Below, piece after piece: positions 1 through 11,018 of a DNA stretch of 64,000 nt. Location of the stretch: positions 682,001-746,000 of the forward strand of contig JAECYW010000007.1 in NCBI GenBank assembly GCA_023014335.1, read 5' to 3'. Below the pieces are notes generated by a model. It ran no database searches. It saw only the letters and a list, made by a program, of their open reading frames with translations, and was not told the origin of the DNA. Made by a program: the position numbers and the translations under genes. Positions within the stretch are counted from its first letter, which is position 1, and the number at the start of each line of letters is the position of its first letter. The DNA comes from Galerina marginata (lineage: Eukaryota; Basidiomycota; Agaricomycetes; Agaricales; Galerinaceae).

Positions 1-528
1 GTAGGTCCGGCTGATCGGGATGTTGCTTTGGGAAGTACAATACTGTTTATCGATCACCCCTGACATAAACAACAAGAGCATCGACGACGAAAATGGACAA
101 GGAAACGCATTGTTTGGGTTCAAGAGTTGTTGAGGAATTGCTACAGGTGGAATAATATGTCTAAGGTTCGGTAATTAAAACTAAGGCATGATGCTGACGG
201 CGTATTAGAGGTAGTAGTTTTCGAGGAGGAATGTACACATATGTCAAAGGAAAAATGGAGAAAATATGGATGAGTATGTATGATGCAAGTTTGAAAAGAC
301 CAAAAAATAAAAATATATGCAAGGATGAAGGAGGCCAAAAAAAATGCGCTGGTTGAAGAAAGCAACATAACAGTCTAACTTTGTTCAAGAGTGGATGCAG
401 GGATCGAAAGCGACAACAAAACAATTAGAGGAAAGGGCAGGTATGTGTAAATGAATTATGGACATGTTCGACAGGCGCGGAGACGGTCATGGAGTGATTG
501 GGGGTCGCCGTGGTCGAGTAAAAAAAAA
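1..528. other. No gene recognised
   Basis: I see no convincing coding exon here. The stretch is A/T-rich with short open frames only. It probably holds the 3' flank of the minus-strand gene that starts at 1158. Confidence 0.5.
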
Positions 529-1158
529 TCAATGGGGGATGATTTCGAGTTTGTAGGCGGTTTCGGTATCGCTGCAGGCCTTCCGCAATGCCTTAAAATG
601 CGAAGGCCCGAAGATATCCACGAGTTGCGGCTCGTTGGCATTGACCCAAGCCACGGGCGGCAACCCACGGGTAGTACGGTAGACACCCTGCTCAAAATGT
701 TCGTCGAACACGAGGGTGACGAGGCCAGTGAGAAGACATTGGATCAGGTTGAGGATGTCGTTGACCGGAGGACAAATCTTCCTGACATTTTCAAAAATGT
801 CGCTGTGGAAAACCATCTGCCATTGTATCCGCCGTTCAGGAGAGAAGAACGAGCTGGCATGGACAGGAAGCTGTAATTTTAATTTTGGACCGGCGGGGAG
901 GTCAACTGATGAGCGCCACATGGAGGACGTCTCGAGGGAGAACAGCATGCGGTGGTCTTGGGAAGGAGCCTCTGTCCAATGGTGGTCATGAATCAACTTG
1001 TGTTTGAGACCCTGGAGCCAGCGATGAGCGCGAGCGTAGGTAGCTCCGAGGGCGTCTGCGGTGGTCAGAGGAATATGGGTGCGCTGGGCCCATTCATCCA
1101 TGTTTGCGACGACACTGGAAAAGACGACCTCTGTCCTTGGTTTTGGTTGAGCAGCCAT
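529..1158 (-). CDS. Uncharacterised protein, 209 residues
   Basis: This is a single uninterrupted minus-strand frame starting MAAQPKPRTEVVFSS and ending KLEIIPH. I do not recognise the family. The composition is that of a soluble globular protein: mixed charged and aromatic residues, several Trp and His (for example the HDHHW cluster near residue 58), no signal peptide and no membrane segment. It lacks the introns typical of its neighbours. It is divergently arranged with GCN3, with about 250 bp between the two start codons, so they may share a promoter. The frame being open for 630 nt with balanced composition is the main evidence. It could be a lineage-specific protein. Function unknown. 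Confidence 0.55.
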   Translation of the reverse strand: MAAQPKPRTEVVFSSVVANMDEWAQRTHIPLTTADALGATYARAHRWLQGLKHKLIHDHHWTEAPSQDHRMLFSLETSSMWRSSVDLPAGPKLKLQLPVHASSFFSPERRIQWQMVFHSDIFENVRKICPPVNDILNLIQCLLTGLVTLVFDEHFEQGVYRTTRGLPPVAWVNANEPQLVDIFGPSHFKALRKACSDTETAYKLEIIPH

Positions 1159-1410
1159 TGCAGTAGTGAGGGCGCGTCGGGAGGGAGAAGAGGCTAGAGA
1201 AGAAGCATAACAGATTGGGGCAGGTATTTGTATATGGGACCCTGGCGAAAAAAAAAGAATATTAAAAGGAGCAGCGGGAGAAAGCCGTCGGGCGAAAATA
1301 CACGTGTATTCACCCCCGACAGCCCAAATCAGGACCCCAGGAACCTACGCGACAACAACAACTCCAGAGCTCCCTTTAAACATACCATTCTTCTCACCAT
1401 TAAAGGTCAC

Positions 1411-2887
1411 ATGTCTCTTCCCCTTACCACCATGTTTGACATCTCGTCTGCCTTCCACCGCATCCTCCAGGATGAAGAGGTGCGTACGAATCATCCTCGG
1501 CGTTTCATCCCCCTCACCCACTCCAGATATCGCCCCCTCTCGCCGCTATTCTGGCTCTCACCCAGCTTATCGACCATTCAGACGGTACGTCATATCTCTC
1601 CCACCATCTTCACATCCCTCATCAAATCTCAGCCGGCACTATGTTTGAACTCGTCAAGGCCCTCAACGACGGTGCTGAGGCTCTAAAAAACCAGGCCTCC
1701 AATCCGATCAGCCTCAACGCCGGTTGTGAATTGTTCATTGCCTTTGTCACCCTGTTTCCCCATGACTCTGCCGTATGCCTGCATCTGCTATCTTTCGCCC
1801 ACATTCTCATCCTTGCGGCTAGAATTTCGCCGATTTGAAAACAGAACTCGTTCGTCAAGGGCAGAATTATGCTGCAGAAGGTCTCACGTATCGCAAAAAA
1901 ATCGCAGAGCTCGCGTTCGGCTTCATTAAGGACGGCTCTGTGGTAAATTCATGGAACTCTATCCTCTTCATATCTGCTTGGAATTCACTTGCACACTTTC
2001 ATATCAGATCCTCACCCATTCCTACTCCCGAGTAGTGATGCAAACCCTCCTCCTTGCTCACAGGCGCAAACGCATCTCAGGTACTCTTGCCTTACACCTC
2101 GGCGGAGATCACCAGCCTAACCTATTCCTCATCCACAGTCTTTGTCACAGAAGCACGTCCACGCGGTCTGGGGTATGTGATTATTATTTTTTCTTTCTAC
2201 GAGGAACCTTAATTGTCAAATCACAGCATTAAGACAGCCGAAGCCCTCACAGCCGCGGGTGTACCAAGCACTGTAATATTGGACTCCGCAGTAGCATATG
2301 TCATGGACAAGGTAGACTTTGTCCTCGTTGGTTCGGAGGCTGTTGTGGAGAGTGGTGGACTTGTTAATGCTGTTGGCAGCAATCAAATCGCTATCATCGC
2401 TAGAGCAGCCAACAAACCCTTCTACGCTCTCGCTGAAAGGTATTTTTATATTAAAACAGATCCTATCGATGGTGTCGCTGACACAAGGTTCTGTACCAGC
2501 TACAAATTCCACCGCCTGTTTCCGCTATCACAGTACGATCTCCCCAGTCACAATTCAAAAATTCTTTCATTTCCCCGACCCCTCCTGGCCGACCGACCGA
2601 CCACAATGAACTCTTCACCTACACCACCCACAAACGAATCGTCCACTCCCACAAGCAACCATCCGGATCTCAACCCTCCAAGAATAACGCAAGAACAAAT
2701 TTCTCAAAACAATCCTGACGTAGACTATACCAGGTCTGTCTTACTGCATAAATCTACATCCGAATATAAATCGTTGATGCCCCGAATGGCAATTAGACCT
2801 GATTTGATTTCTCTAGTATTCTCGGATGTGGGGAGTTTAACGCCGGAGGGCGTCAGTCAATACCTTGTTGGCATGTTTGCAGGATGA
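1411..2887 (+). CDS. GCN3: Translation initiation factor eIF2B subunit alpha
   Basis: This is the regulatory subunit of the eIF2B guanine-nucleotide exchange factor, which recharges eIF2 with GTP and senses phosphorylated eIF2alpha in the cytoplasm. Nine exons join in phase: 1411-1479, 1527-1584, 1633-1772, 1823-1942, 2008-2080, 2139-2172, 2227-2439, 2500-2733 and 2797-2887. Landmarks in order match the family: FIKDGSVILTHSYSRVV, then SVFVTEARPRGLG, then VILDSAVAYVMDKVDFVLVG, then SEAVVESGGLVNAVGSNQ, and the tail DLISLVFSDVGSLTPEGVS. The last half is the Rossmann-like domain that binds eIF2alpha-P. A Ser/Thr/Pro/Asn-rich stretch of about 40 residues sits before the VDYT motif and is longer than in animal homologues. 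The start could be the second Met at 1432 (MFDISSAFHRI), which fits family length better. Confidence 0.93.
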
Positions 2888-3732
2888 TGTCAGACTATGC
2901 CTTCGTAGAAAGTTGTCATATGCATCAAGTCTATCCATTACGGCTAATCGCTCATCGTCATGATAGATCTAACGATGGATTGGTGTGATAAGCCGATAAT
3001 CTATCTTTTCTAACTCAGACTTTAATTTTTGACTGCAGCTGACTTCGTAGCCCTCCAGATCGCATCCCATGATGAACTCAAGGCAGCTTTTAATGTCGAC
3101 ATTACCGGAAAGGTGCATATTTATACCACGTTCAAAGCAGACCGCACGTTTTCGACAGAATAACATACAGCAAGGGGATGACATTTATGAATCGTGCATT
3201 TTTTCGCGTTCTGTGAAGGATTAAAAGTCCTTCTACTCAGCTTCTCGGCATGTGTTTCTGAAGCTCCTTTCCCCTCCAGGGCTATTCAAATGTGTCCATA
3301 GCGAAGTTGACTCCAGACCACTCTATCTAAAGACCGTATGTTTGGAAAGGTTAAATGACCGCTTGTGCCATATCCAGTTTTGAATTTTAGCTATAGGGTT
3401 TTGCAAGATCGAAGTTGAATCAGCGATATCGTACAAAGGAATGTCCGGCGAGTTCCATTGGCTGGTCGCACATTGCCTTTGGAGACGGTATCTTTCCTGC
3501 GTATTCCCAAATGAAACTTGGCCTCCTTCACGCTCAGCGGTCCGAATCAGCGTCCAATCAGCGGCACGCTACACTTACTCAGGTGGTGGGATGCTTCTCG
3601 AATATCTCCAAAACATATAAAAAGGATGGATTTTTTCCTCCTCTAATCGTCAGGACGCAAGCTTTTCTTCATCGCGACCCTTCTCATCCAATTAATTTCC
3701 CCCCTAGCCATTCGCGACCACCTCCAACTACG
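2888..3732. other. Intergenic, no gene recognised
   Basis: Neither strand gives exons that I can connect. A short inverted repeat (GAAGGATTAAAAGTCCTTC, about 3218-3236) could form a hairpin, but I have no further support for an RNA gene. The last 100-200 bp presumably form the promoter of the small gene starting at 3733. Confidence 0.4.
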
Positions 3733-4299
3733 ATGTGTCGATGGCGCCAGTCTGTGTACTGCTTTTCTGTCACCTGCGGATTTCTGACGTTCTTTGATAG
3801 AATTCAAGATACCTATGCTCACTGTGGTCATGTATACAGACTGGTATGGCATGTCCGTTGCCACTTTCATTCGCAATATTCTTACATGCCTGTAGCCCGA
3901 TGAAATGGTGCTCCATGTCGTTACAATGATCTACGAAACTGACGTTGACGAATCAAATCTCGGACAGGTTTACTGCCCTGATCGAGACTGCAAGTTCAGC
4001 CCTTACCACCCCACTGACTGTGGACCTAACTGTACGACCACCTGTTGGCAGTAGTAAGTTTGGGTTTGTCGGTGACTTGCTACCTTCTTTGGCTGACTCT
4101 GAGCCGCTTTCCTAGCCGACGATTTCCCGAGCAAATAGGTAAGGAAAGAGCCACCGCTATGCTGCTGAGTGACGTAGATGACTGTAGGCGCTGATGGCTT
4201 TTATTAGACCGCAGACTGGATAGATTATGCCCCTCCTGCCAGCAGGCCCAGAGCGCTGCCCAAGCTCAAAATGCCCAGCAGCAACAAAGACGTAGATAG
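3733..4299 (+). CDS. Small cysteine-rich CGH protein, paralogue 1 (90 residues, 6 exons)
   Basis: I do not recognise a named family. Six tiny exons join in phase: 3733-3749, 3801-3843, 3896-3907, 3968-4053, 4116-4138 and 4208-4299. All have GT..AG introns of 51-69 nt. The product starts MCRWRQIQDTYAHCGH and has Cys/His at C2, C14, H16, C27, C32, H38, C42, C46, C50, then a late LCPSC pair near residue 72 and a Gln/Ala-rich tail ending QQQQRRR. The regular C-x4-C, HP-x2-C and final C-x2-C pairs suggest structural metal (zinc) binding; this is inferred. There is no signal peptide or membrane segment. A second protein with the same framework lies at 61511-61782. Because exons are as short as 12 nt, automatic gene finders may miss it. 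Confidence 0.72.
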
Positions 4300-4619
4300 A
4301 TATCAAATCGTAACAATCGTAACAAGGCCAAGGTCACCAGGGTCAACACTCCCAGTATCAGTACCCTCAGTCCCGAAAACACTAACGATAGAGTCACGAG
4401 TAATGATATCAGATGGCGTACCTCTGATACTAGTTTCTCCCAATTTTACTAGAATGTATCGCATAATAAAAGTTTCCTGCCTAATGGCTATGCATGGTGG
4501 AAGTGAGAAGGTTTACTTCCCACGGAAATATCTTCTCAATGTCGCGGTGAAAACCTCGAGGCTAGAGTAATATTGACATTCTGAAGTGACTAACCCCATG
4601 TGTTGTGAAAGTCTACGAG
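4300..4619. other. Intergenic, no gene recognised
   Basis: This is the 3' flank of the CGH gene. An open frame at 4271-4570 overlaps the last exon in another frame and has no family signal, so I treat it as a shadow. Confidence 0.4.
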
Positions 4620-5720
4620 TCATCTGAGCATATCGCAATCCAAGGCCTCGTTCGGAATCAGATGAAAGGATGATAGGGCGTTCCGCGGTAAACGTCCGGA
4701 CTGGCGAAAAGCCATGTGTGAGGAAACAGGCAAGGCCATTGTGCGAGTATTGTGCGTCGAAGTCTGCGTCGTTCCGATGTGAGCTAATGGGCCCCGGATA
4801 TGTCTGACAAGGCCCAAAGGTAAGGGAAATACTTTGTTCAGATGCCCGAGACCCGCCATGACAGCCTGAGGCACCGGCAATATTAGAGACTCCGCGTCGG
4901 AGTAGCTATATGAAGTAGATGTAGACGGACAAAGACACCGCATAGATTGACCGCGAACCAGTGTCAAATTTGGTTCATGCGAAGTGCTTGGAGATCGAAA
5001 GATTTTGTCCGGAACCGTCGGGAAAGAGCCGTATTTATCAGCTCTGTAAATCGTCGTTGGTATATCGGCCAAACAGAGCACAGTGCAGTTCCGGATCACA
5101 AGTCCAGCAGCTTCTTCTGGCTGAGCAATAGGTGGTCTATCCGGCTTTTCCAAGCATCGTGCGACCCGGATGACGACGTTTACGGGTCTGGCCTGATGGT
5201 CGAGAACTCCTTTGTAGTGCAGCAAAAAAAAGGGAACCATGGGGTCGCCGAACTACAAGTCAAAGCGAGAGGACAGCGGCTTAGATTTTGGAGCTGGAAA
5301 ACCGGACGTCCGATTGAAGTGACCCTGCTCCACAGGAGGATGGGCATGGAGGAAGTTTCCTGAAACTCGGATACAGGAGGCGTGCAGAATTTTATTTCCG
5401 CTTTCGAGGAATTACAAGATACCTTCGGACTCAGTCGCCTAAAAATGGAGATTTTGCGCGGTGTCGTAGTGGAACAGAATACATGAAAGAGATCACACCG
5501 CAAACCAGCAAAGTACTAAGCAAGACCAATCAGTGACACAGCCACAGGGTCCAACAAATGACAAACAAATGTGTAGATCTCCGCAAAACGAGTTGATCGT
5601 CAATGTAGCAGCCCTTGTTTTTCTCTGCAACCAGCCAAGAAACGTGCCATCCTCTTCTATGCATTCCTCGAGGGCCGTAATAGATGGATGTGGTCCCTGG
5701 TTCCCACGGGACTCGTCCAC
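4620..5720 (-). CDS. Doubtful multi-exon gene, function unknown
   Basis: Three minus-strand open frames follow each other: about 5720-5493 (MDESRGNQGPHPS...), 5503-5180, and 5240-4620 (MVPFFLLHYKGVLDHQ... to LDCDMLR). The last, 206 residues, has the most protein-like composition (for example GVLDHQARPVNVVIRVARCL), with a Ser/Thr/Pro-rich middle. I could not find splice sites that join the three in a single phase, and no domain is recognised. A competing plus-strand frame of 138 residues (4947-5363) looks less protein-like. This could be a real lineage-specific gene, a decayed gene, or chance. Only the 4620-5240 block should be given any weight. Confidence 0.28.
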
Positions 5721-5763
5721 CCTTCATTCAACTGTTCACCTGTCGACCTGCCTCCGGCATTGA

Positions 5764-6348
5764 CGTTTACTTCAGCCTATCACATTCACCAAGTATATTT
5801 ATAATACGACAATATCGAAGATCAAAAGAAATCTAACAACTATTCCAGTGCACTAAAGCAAGGGATATTCATCGCGCAATTTATTGCTTTCACTTGAGTT
5901 TACTACGACGCCGCTGTCTTGGCAAGTTATGTAAAGGATTGACCGAAAGTTTGCCTCCACACCGTGAAGATTCTCTGATACAGTTGAGATAAAAATTTAA
6001 ATTGCCACCTCACATCCCTTGAAATGAACCGATAACGGGCCCCTTACTGCGTGACTCTTTGACTTCATTTGTTGAAGTTGAAGTCGGAGCCTCTTCAAGT
6101 TAGCAGTGCAATCCAAGTTTGAACATCTGTTCTGAGCCAGAAAATTTACCCACAAAACAACCTTATACGTCCAACATTGCCAGTTCATATCACTATCGTG
6201 TCATTGATAAAACTTGTTGAAAACGCGCTCACGCGTTTGGGTCATCTATTTTAGGAACTATAATTAGATTATGTAATCCGCCATGGACAATCCTCTTTCC
6301 CCATCCTCTGTCCCTGGATAAACCAAAGTTCATTATCACACCCATTTA
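5764..6348. other. Intergenic, no gene recognised
   Basis: No exon was recognised on either strand. It ends at the cyclin start codon and probably holds that gene's promoter. Confidence 0.45.
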
Positions 6349-7703
6349 ATGGAAATGAATACAGATTCTTCTTCACAATGGCTTTTCTCGACTAGTTCGT
6401 TGAACGCTACGCCCTCAACTTGCTGTTTGGAGAAAGAACTATACGACAGAGCCCGAGGCGTCGAGTTTCTCTTTCGTCTGGGGTCTTCTCTAGCCCTGTC
6501 AGTTTTATAGTTTGACTCTCTTGTATTCTCTCTCATCTCACTCGCAGTCCCACCTCGGCGATGTGCACGGCGGCCACTTGGTTCCATCGGTTCTACATGC
6601 GTTACTCAATGGAAGACTTCCACCGTCAGGTACTTCAAGTAGTCAGACTCATAGGGCGACAACTGACTATATGACAGGATGTGGCAGCGTCTTGTATTTT
6701 TTTGTCGACAAAAACCGAGGAATGTGGGCGAAAATTGCGAGATGTAGCTAGGGTGTATCAGGCCAAGGTTCAGAACACCGATATTTCGACTATCCCAGCC
6801 GATAGCAAGGTGCGTGGCGATCTCTCAATTAAATGTCTGTAATTGAATGTGTTGTGTAGGAAGTTGATCTGTGCCAATCAGCTATTCTCCTTACGGAAGA
6901 AGTCCTATTGGAAGCACTCTGCTTTGATTTTGTTGTGGAAAGTCCCCATGCAGAGCTCTTAGATTTGTTCGAATCCTTAGGGAGCGATCCGGAGATTCAG
7001 GAATATGCGTGGAGTCTTGCTCATGATTCGTTAGTGATAAATAGCCCATCTGATGTGGAATTTACTAACGTCCCAGTAGTTATAGAACCCCCTTGTGCAT
7101 CCTATACCATCCCAGACTAATAGCTATTGCCTGTTATGTCCTCTCTCAGCGAATCATTGATGGTCCGAACTCACCCTCACTCGATGCCCGCATTTCCGCC
7201 ACTGCCCCATCTACCTCTCTCCCAACCCCCCCATCCCATAAACCACCGTCTCCAGATGCATCCAGAGCTGCCATTGACTCTTATAACTTGACCGACACAG
7301 AGCTTCGCCAAGTTTCTGGTCTGTTTGACTTGCTCTTGCGTTGATCGAATAGTCTAACTATTTTTCGCAGACGCCCTTGGCATTCTTCTTGAATTCTACT
7401 CAGTACAAGATCAACAGGCTTATCCCTATATTTCTTCCATCATTTCTGTGTGTCTTCTGTGTTATCTCTAATTTTCACGAGTTAATAATTATTCAGGTAC
7501 CTCCACCTGCTCAACGGGGCCAGCGACCGCGGTTTTTTGTTTCACAGTCACAACTGACTTCATTGACCAATCCAGTAGATTCACATTCACAGTCACAAGA
7601 TGGGTTAGGCAGGACTCCAAGTTCGTCGCATGGTGGCCATACTCCGCTGACTCAACCGTCAGAAAACAGTAACCGACAACCGCAATCCACGACGATTTTA
7701 TAA
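6349..7703 (+). CDS. Transcriptional cyclin (cyclin K / CTK2 / BUR2 type)
   Basis: This is the regulatory subunit of a transcription-associated cyclin-dependent kinase that phosphorylates the RNA polymerase II C-terminal domain in the nucleus. Seven exons join in phase: 6349-6497, 6548-6629, 6678-6809, 6860-7029, 7077-7318, 7371-7447 and 7497-7703. The product starts MEMNTDSSSQWLFS. The first cyclin fold carries MCTAATWFHRFYMRYSMEDF and DVAASCIFLSTKTEECGRKL, the hallmark of K/T/L-type cyclins. ILLTEEVLLEALCFDF follows, and the second fold contains TPLCILYHPRLIAIACYVL. The C-terminal tail is rich in Pro, Ser and Gln and probably disordered. Total length is about 350 residues. The sequence does not say which CDK is the partner; CTK1/CDK12-13 or CDK9/BUR1 are both possible. 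Confidence 0.88.
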
Positions 7704-7747
7704 TTATGAGTTGTAAATTACATGCAATGGAGGTATATAATATAACA

Positions 7748-9453
7748 TCAAGAGCAATGCATCCATTCTCCGCGATAGGCACCGGGGTCAAAGTGCGAAT
7801 TTTCAGGGAACTCGAATTCAGGGATAGCAGGAGCGAACAAATCGTCCTCATCAAGCCGGTGATGTACTGCTGTTGTGCATTTTGAGAGCCACTTTTGAAT
7901 GTCGGACGTCTCAATGACAATTTGGTGTCCATCACCAAAAACCGACTTCGAGCTTCCCTCACCAGATAGGACTGATTCCAAATCCACACCTGCTGACTCT
8001 CCCGGTTCTGTCAAGGGTGCAGGTGTCAATTGATCGTTGATACACAGAAGAACTAATAAGCACCATGATGTTTGCCTGGCCATGCAGATTCGGATCTTGG
8101 CGCTCTGGGGACATAGAAGGGCCCAAGTCCAACTGGCGGTTCCATATCAACATCTTCCGTGGGTATAGGTTCATCGACCTACATAAATCACGGTTGGTCG
8201 TAAGTAAGTTGTAATCGAAATAAACATTTCGAGTCCTGAATCTCGGGACATGGGATATAGTCGACGTGGTCTCAACAATCTACCACGTAGTCACCCACCT
8301 GGGGAAGAGCAAAGGCACCCGGTATTGCCATGGATGATGCAACCCAGTACGTTATCCATTCGAGGATTGTTGGTGAGGCATTACTGTATTGAAGTATGGG
8401 TGAGACGAAAGCCACCGTTCCACCTGAATTGTATTGACATCAGTACAAATAATCCACGGTAATAGACTGACGGACCTCACCCGCTGAAAATGCTCCGAAC
8501 ACCCAGTGCGTGTAAGTTGTGACCACGAACCACTTACTTTCTGCGTGGTTGCATGAGTGGTTGCACGCATCCCATATCTGACAAAGACCTTAAGTCGAAA
8601 CAGAGTATTTTCGATATGGTTCGCATCTTACTTTTGCCCATAGTCGATACTTGGCTTCCAGTTTATTGTTAGTCACCATATCGAAATCAGGAAACTGTTC
8701 TCGAATATTAGGAGGGCTTTAGGCTTTAAAAGTCTCGCCCTCTACCCACCGAAGTGCATTCTATAAATTCCCGCAGATCCTGTGCATTGAGAGTAAATGG
8801 CGTCTGATAAGCAACTACGAGAGAGCCACGTTCAAACGGCGGTTGCCAGCGAATATATCGGAATAAAGAATTGTCGTCGGCAGGTGATGGGATGAATTGC
8901 CAATGTTGGATCCCAAGAGCGGTGGAATGCAGCACACGAGTCGCAGTCACAAGTGGAAGATGCAGCCACGAAAGCACACTGAAAAAAGGCAATTAGCGCC
9001 CAGTCTTTCAAGAAGTCAAACGTGTTTTACGCAGACATCTCACTTGGCTTATGTGAGTATAAACTACCAAGTTTTTCTGGAAGGCAGTAGCGCACATCTG
9101 TGCGAGAATCAGTCTGGAATGACGGCTTGACGGGAATGTTGTGGTTGAGCCCTACGACCAAGCAAACATATAGTTCAGTCAAATATCAGGGATTTCAGAG
9201 GTTATAGTTTCATACACCCTTTAATCGAGTCGTTTTCTACCATGATGGAGTACATATTCTCCAATTTTTTCCACTTTCCCAGACGAAGCCCGAGCCTATT
9301 GTTTTCGTGGCTCTTGCTGTAAATTGTAGTGGTCGGAAGGTGGAACATGTCGAGCTGGTCGCATGGAGGGGGCTTGGGTAGTTCAAATCTCCTGAGATAT
9401 GTACGAAGGTCCCTGGTTGCATAAGTATCGAAGTCATAGGCCGATCGTCCCAT
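7748..9453 (-). CDS. Uncharacterised multi-exon protein, probably lineage-specific
   Basis: Several minus-strand exons read as one protein, though the 5' junctions are not all resolved. In order: a first exon from 9453 (MGRSAYDFDTYATRDL...); a block near 8990-8740 containing IQHWQFIPSPADDNSLFRYI and TPFTLNAQDLREFIECTSVG; then EQFPDFDMVTNNKLEAKYRL joined through a GT..AG intron to IWDACNHSCNHAESKWFVVT and YTHWVFGAFSAG; then VAFVSPILQYSNASPTILEW and ITYWVASSMAIPGAF; then VDEPIPTEDVDMEPPVGLGP and an acidic C-terminus ending AYRGEWMHCS at 7748. The VVTTYTHWVFG / SPTILEWITYW pattern resembles expanded Agaricomycete families of unknown role. The hydrophobic exons look like buried strands and helices, not clear membrane spans. 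No function can be assigned. Confidence 0.55.
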
Positions 9454-9460
9454 GGCGAAA

Positions 9461-9730
9461 TCAAGGGCGAAATATTAAGTGGTAGTCGTCCAAAAATTTG
9501 GGGTCAATGTGAAGGGAGTGAATAAGAAAGTGACGGACACAACTTCTGCAGTCCATTTTAATAGTGTCACTACCGGTTGGTCGTTCTTGAGATAGAACAA
9601 GACGAAAAACAACAAGGGCTAGGTGAGGCAACAACACACACCATAAACGGCAACTGCCATTTGCGTAATTACCAAAGCAGGTCTTGAGCAGGTCGTCATC
9701 TGAATCGATGAATCTGATTGTCCAGTTCAA
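9461..9730 (-). CDS. Orphan exon block, possibly a separate or broken gene
   Basis: The minus frame contains IRFIDSDDDLLKTCF, then a GT..AG intron (start GTAATTACG, end CACCTAG), then LVVFRLVLSQERPTGSDTIK and CRSCVRHFLIHSLHIDPKFL, stopping at LIFRP. The splice joins in phase, which supports real coding. It ends just before the start codon proposed for the gene at 9453, with no splice signal between them. It may be the true 5' part of that gene with a frame break, or a small separate gene. A CxxC-like CRSC is the only motif seen. Confidence 0.3.
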   Translation of the reverse strand: MNWTIRFIDSDDDLLKTCFGNYANGSCRLWCVLLPHLALVVFRLVLSQERPTGSDTIKMDCRSCVRHFLIHSLHIDPKFLDDYHLIFRP

Positions 9731-9735
9731 CGCTT

Positions 9736-11018
9736 ATCATTATTACCAGCATCCCACTTTCCTTGTCCAGATCATACCCGCGTTTTATTTGCCAGTGCAC
9801 ATCCACGTATCGATTACATATATTTCAGGCTTATAGATATACTCATGATCGTTCATCATGCATCATATTTTGTGGCGCGCCTCAGTCTCCAGTCGGCCTA
9901 GAATAAATACTCTACACCCCTCGCTCTTCGGTCAGCGGCCACGCACAGCAAATGGCGCAGACCCTCCCTGGGTCACCTTTTCTCTAGATCTTAGGTTGCA
10001 TTCTGCACAGACCGTCGTGCTGAGCCGTATCGGGTTATGAGCTGGAGGGGCCATCATCCGAGAGCAAGCTGCTGAAACACATCCTACGTGCAATGACCCG
10101 GTCAGAAACCCGGGATGGCACATCGCAAGCAAGACGAACCAGGAGTGTGTCTTTCGCTGAATACGCAATTGCTTCGAAGACAATCTTGTTTTTGGGTAGC
10201 CATGGCGTAGAAATGACCGCACAAAGAGTGGTAGCGTCCGTCGAGCACCTGTTCAGCAAGATCTGTGGGTCAACGGGACCAAGCGCTTTTGGACGAGAAA
10301 CCGACGTTGTGGCACATTTTGGAATATCTTTCGAGGAGTCGAGGAGAGACTTGCGAGAGTAGGATGGGTTGCCGCCGTCATTGGGAGCTCGAATTTTAAG
10401 TAGCAAGGGTGTGGAAAAGGCTGCATGCCGCCTCGTTCTCGAAGACGGACACACATATTGTCGTGAGGCATCGGAATCTCCCGATCTGCAGCGGCAGTCC
10501 AATCAAGGTATGAAGCTTTCCTTGAACTTCGGCAGCCCAAGTGATGGCTAGCCTATTTCTACACGCTGACTTCTTCGAATGCTGCTACGGGGGGCGAATC
10601 AAGGGATTGCATCATCTGAGGAGCAGGCCAGACCTTACTATGTCCGCCTATAAAAACACGAATTTCAGCGTGCATCAAACTTGGTGGGTGCCAAATATTT
10701 GAAGCGATCATTGTTTCGGTGAATATACTTTGACACATGAGGTTTGGTGAGTTCGAGATCCTGCCAAGCGACTCAGTTCGAGACAACGGGGAGACACACT
10801 TTTCATTGAAGATATTCCCTGGTCATTGCATTGCGTAGGGATGTGGAGAAAGAAGGCTTCATTTTACCATTGAAAGGGTCTAGATGATAGTGGGGCAAGA
10901 TCACAGCCGGTGCCATTAATTCCTGCCACAGGTTCCGGAACTTCAAATTTGGGGTTGGAACCGCAGCACAACGCCTGCCTAATTACAAGAGCCTTCCGCG
11001 GGGCCGCTGGCGAAGTCG
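9736..11018. other. Poorly coding interval with ambiguous open frames
   Basis: Two overlapping open frames on opposite strands, minus 10035-10502 (155 residues, Ser/Arg-rich) and plus 10093-10362 (89 residues), cannot both be real and neither has a recognisable family. I see no intron structure linking them to other frames. The region could hold a decayed gene. The right end is the 3' flank of the bS21m gene. Confidence 0.35.

Noticed and set aside
3218..3236. Short hairpin GAAGGATTAAAAGTCCTTC
   Set aside because: The stem is short and there are no promoter boxes or conserved neighbours to support an RNA gene.
10035..10502. Minus frame of 155 residues overlapping a plus frame of 89 residues (10093-10362)
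   Set aside because: They compete for the same DNA, lack introns or homology that I recognise, and have composition compatible with chance.
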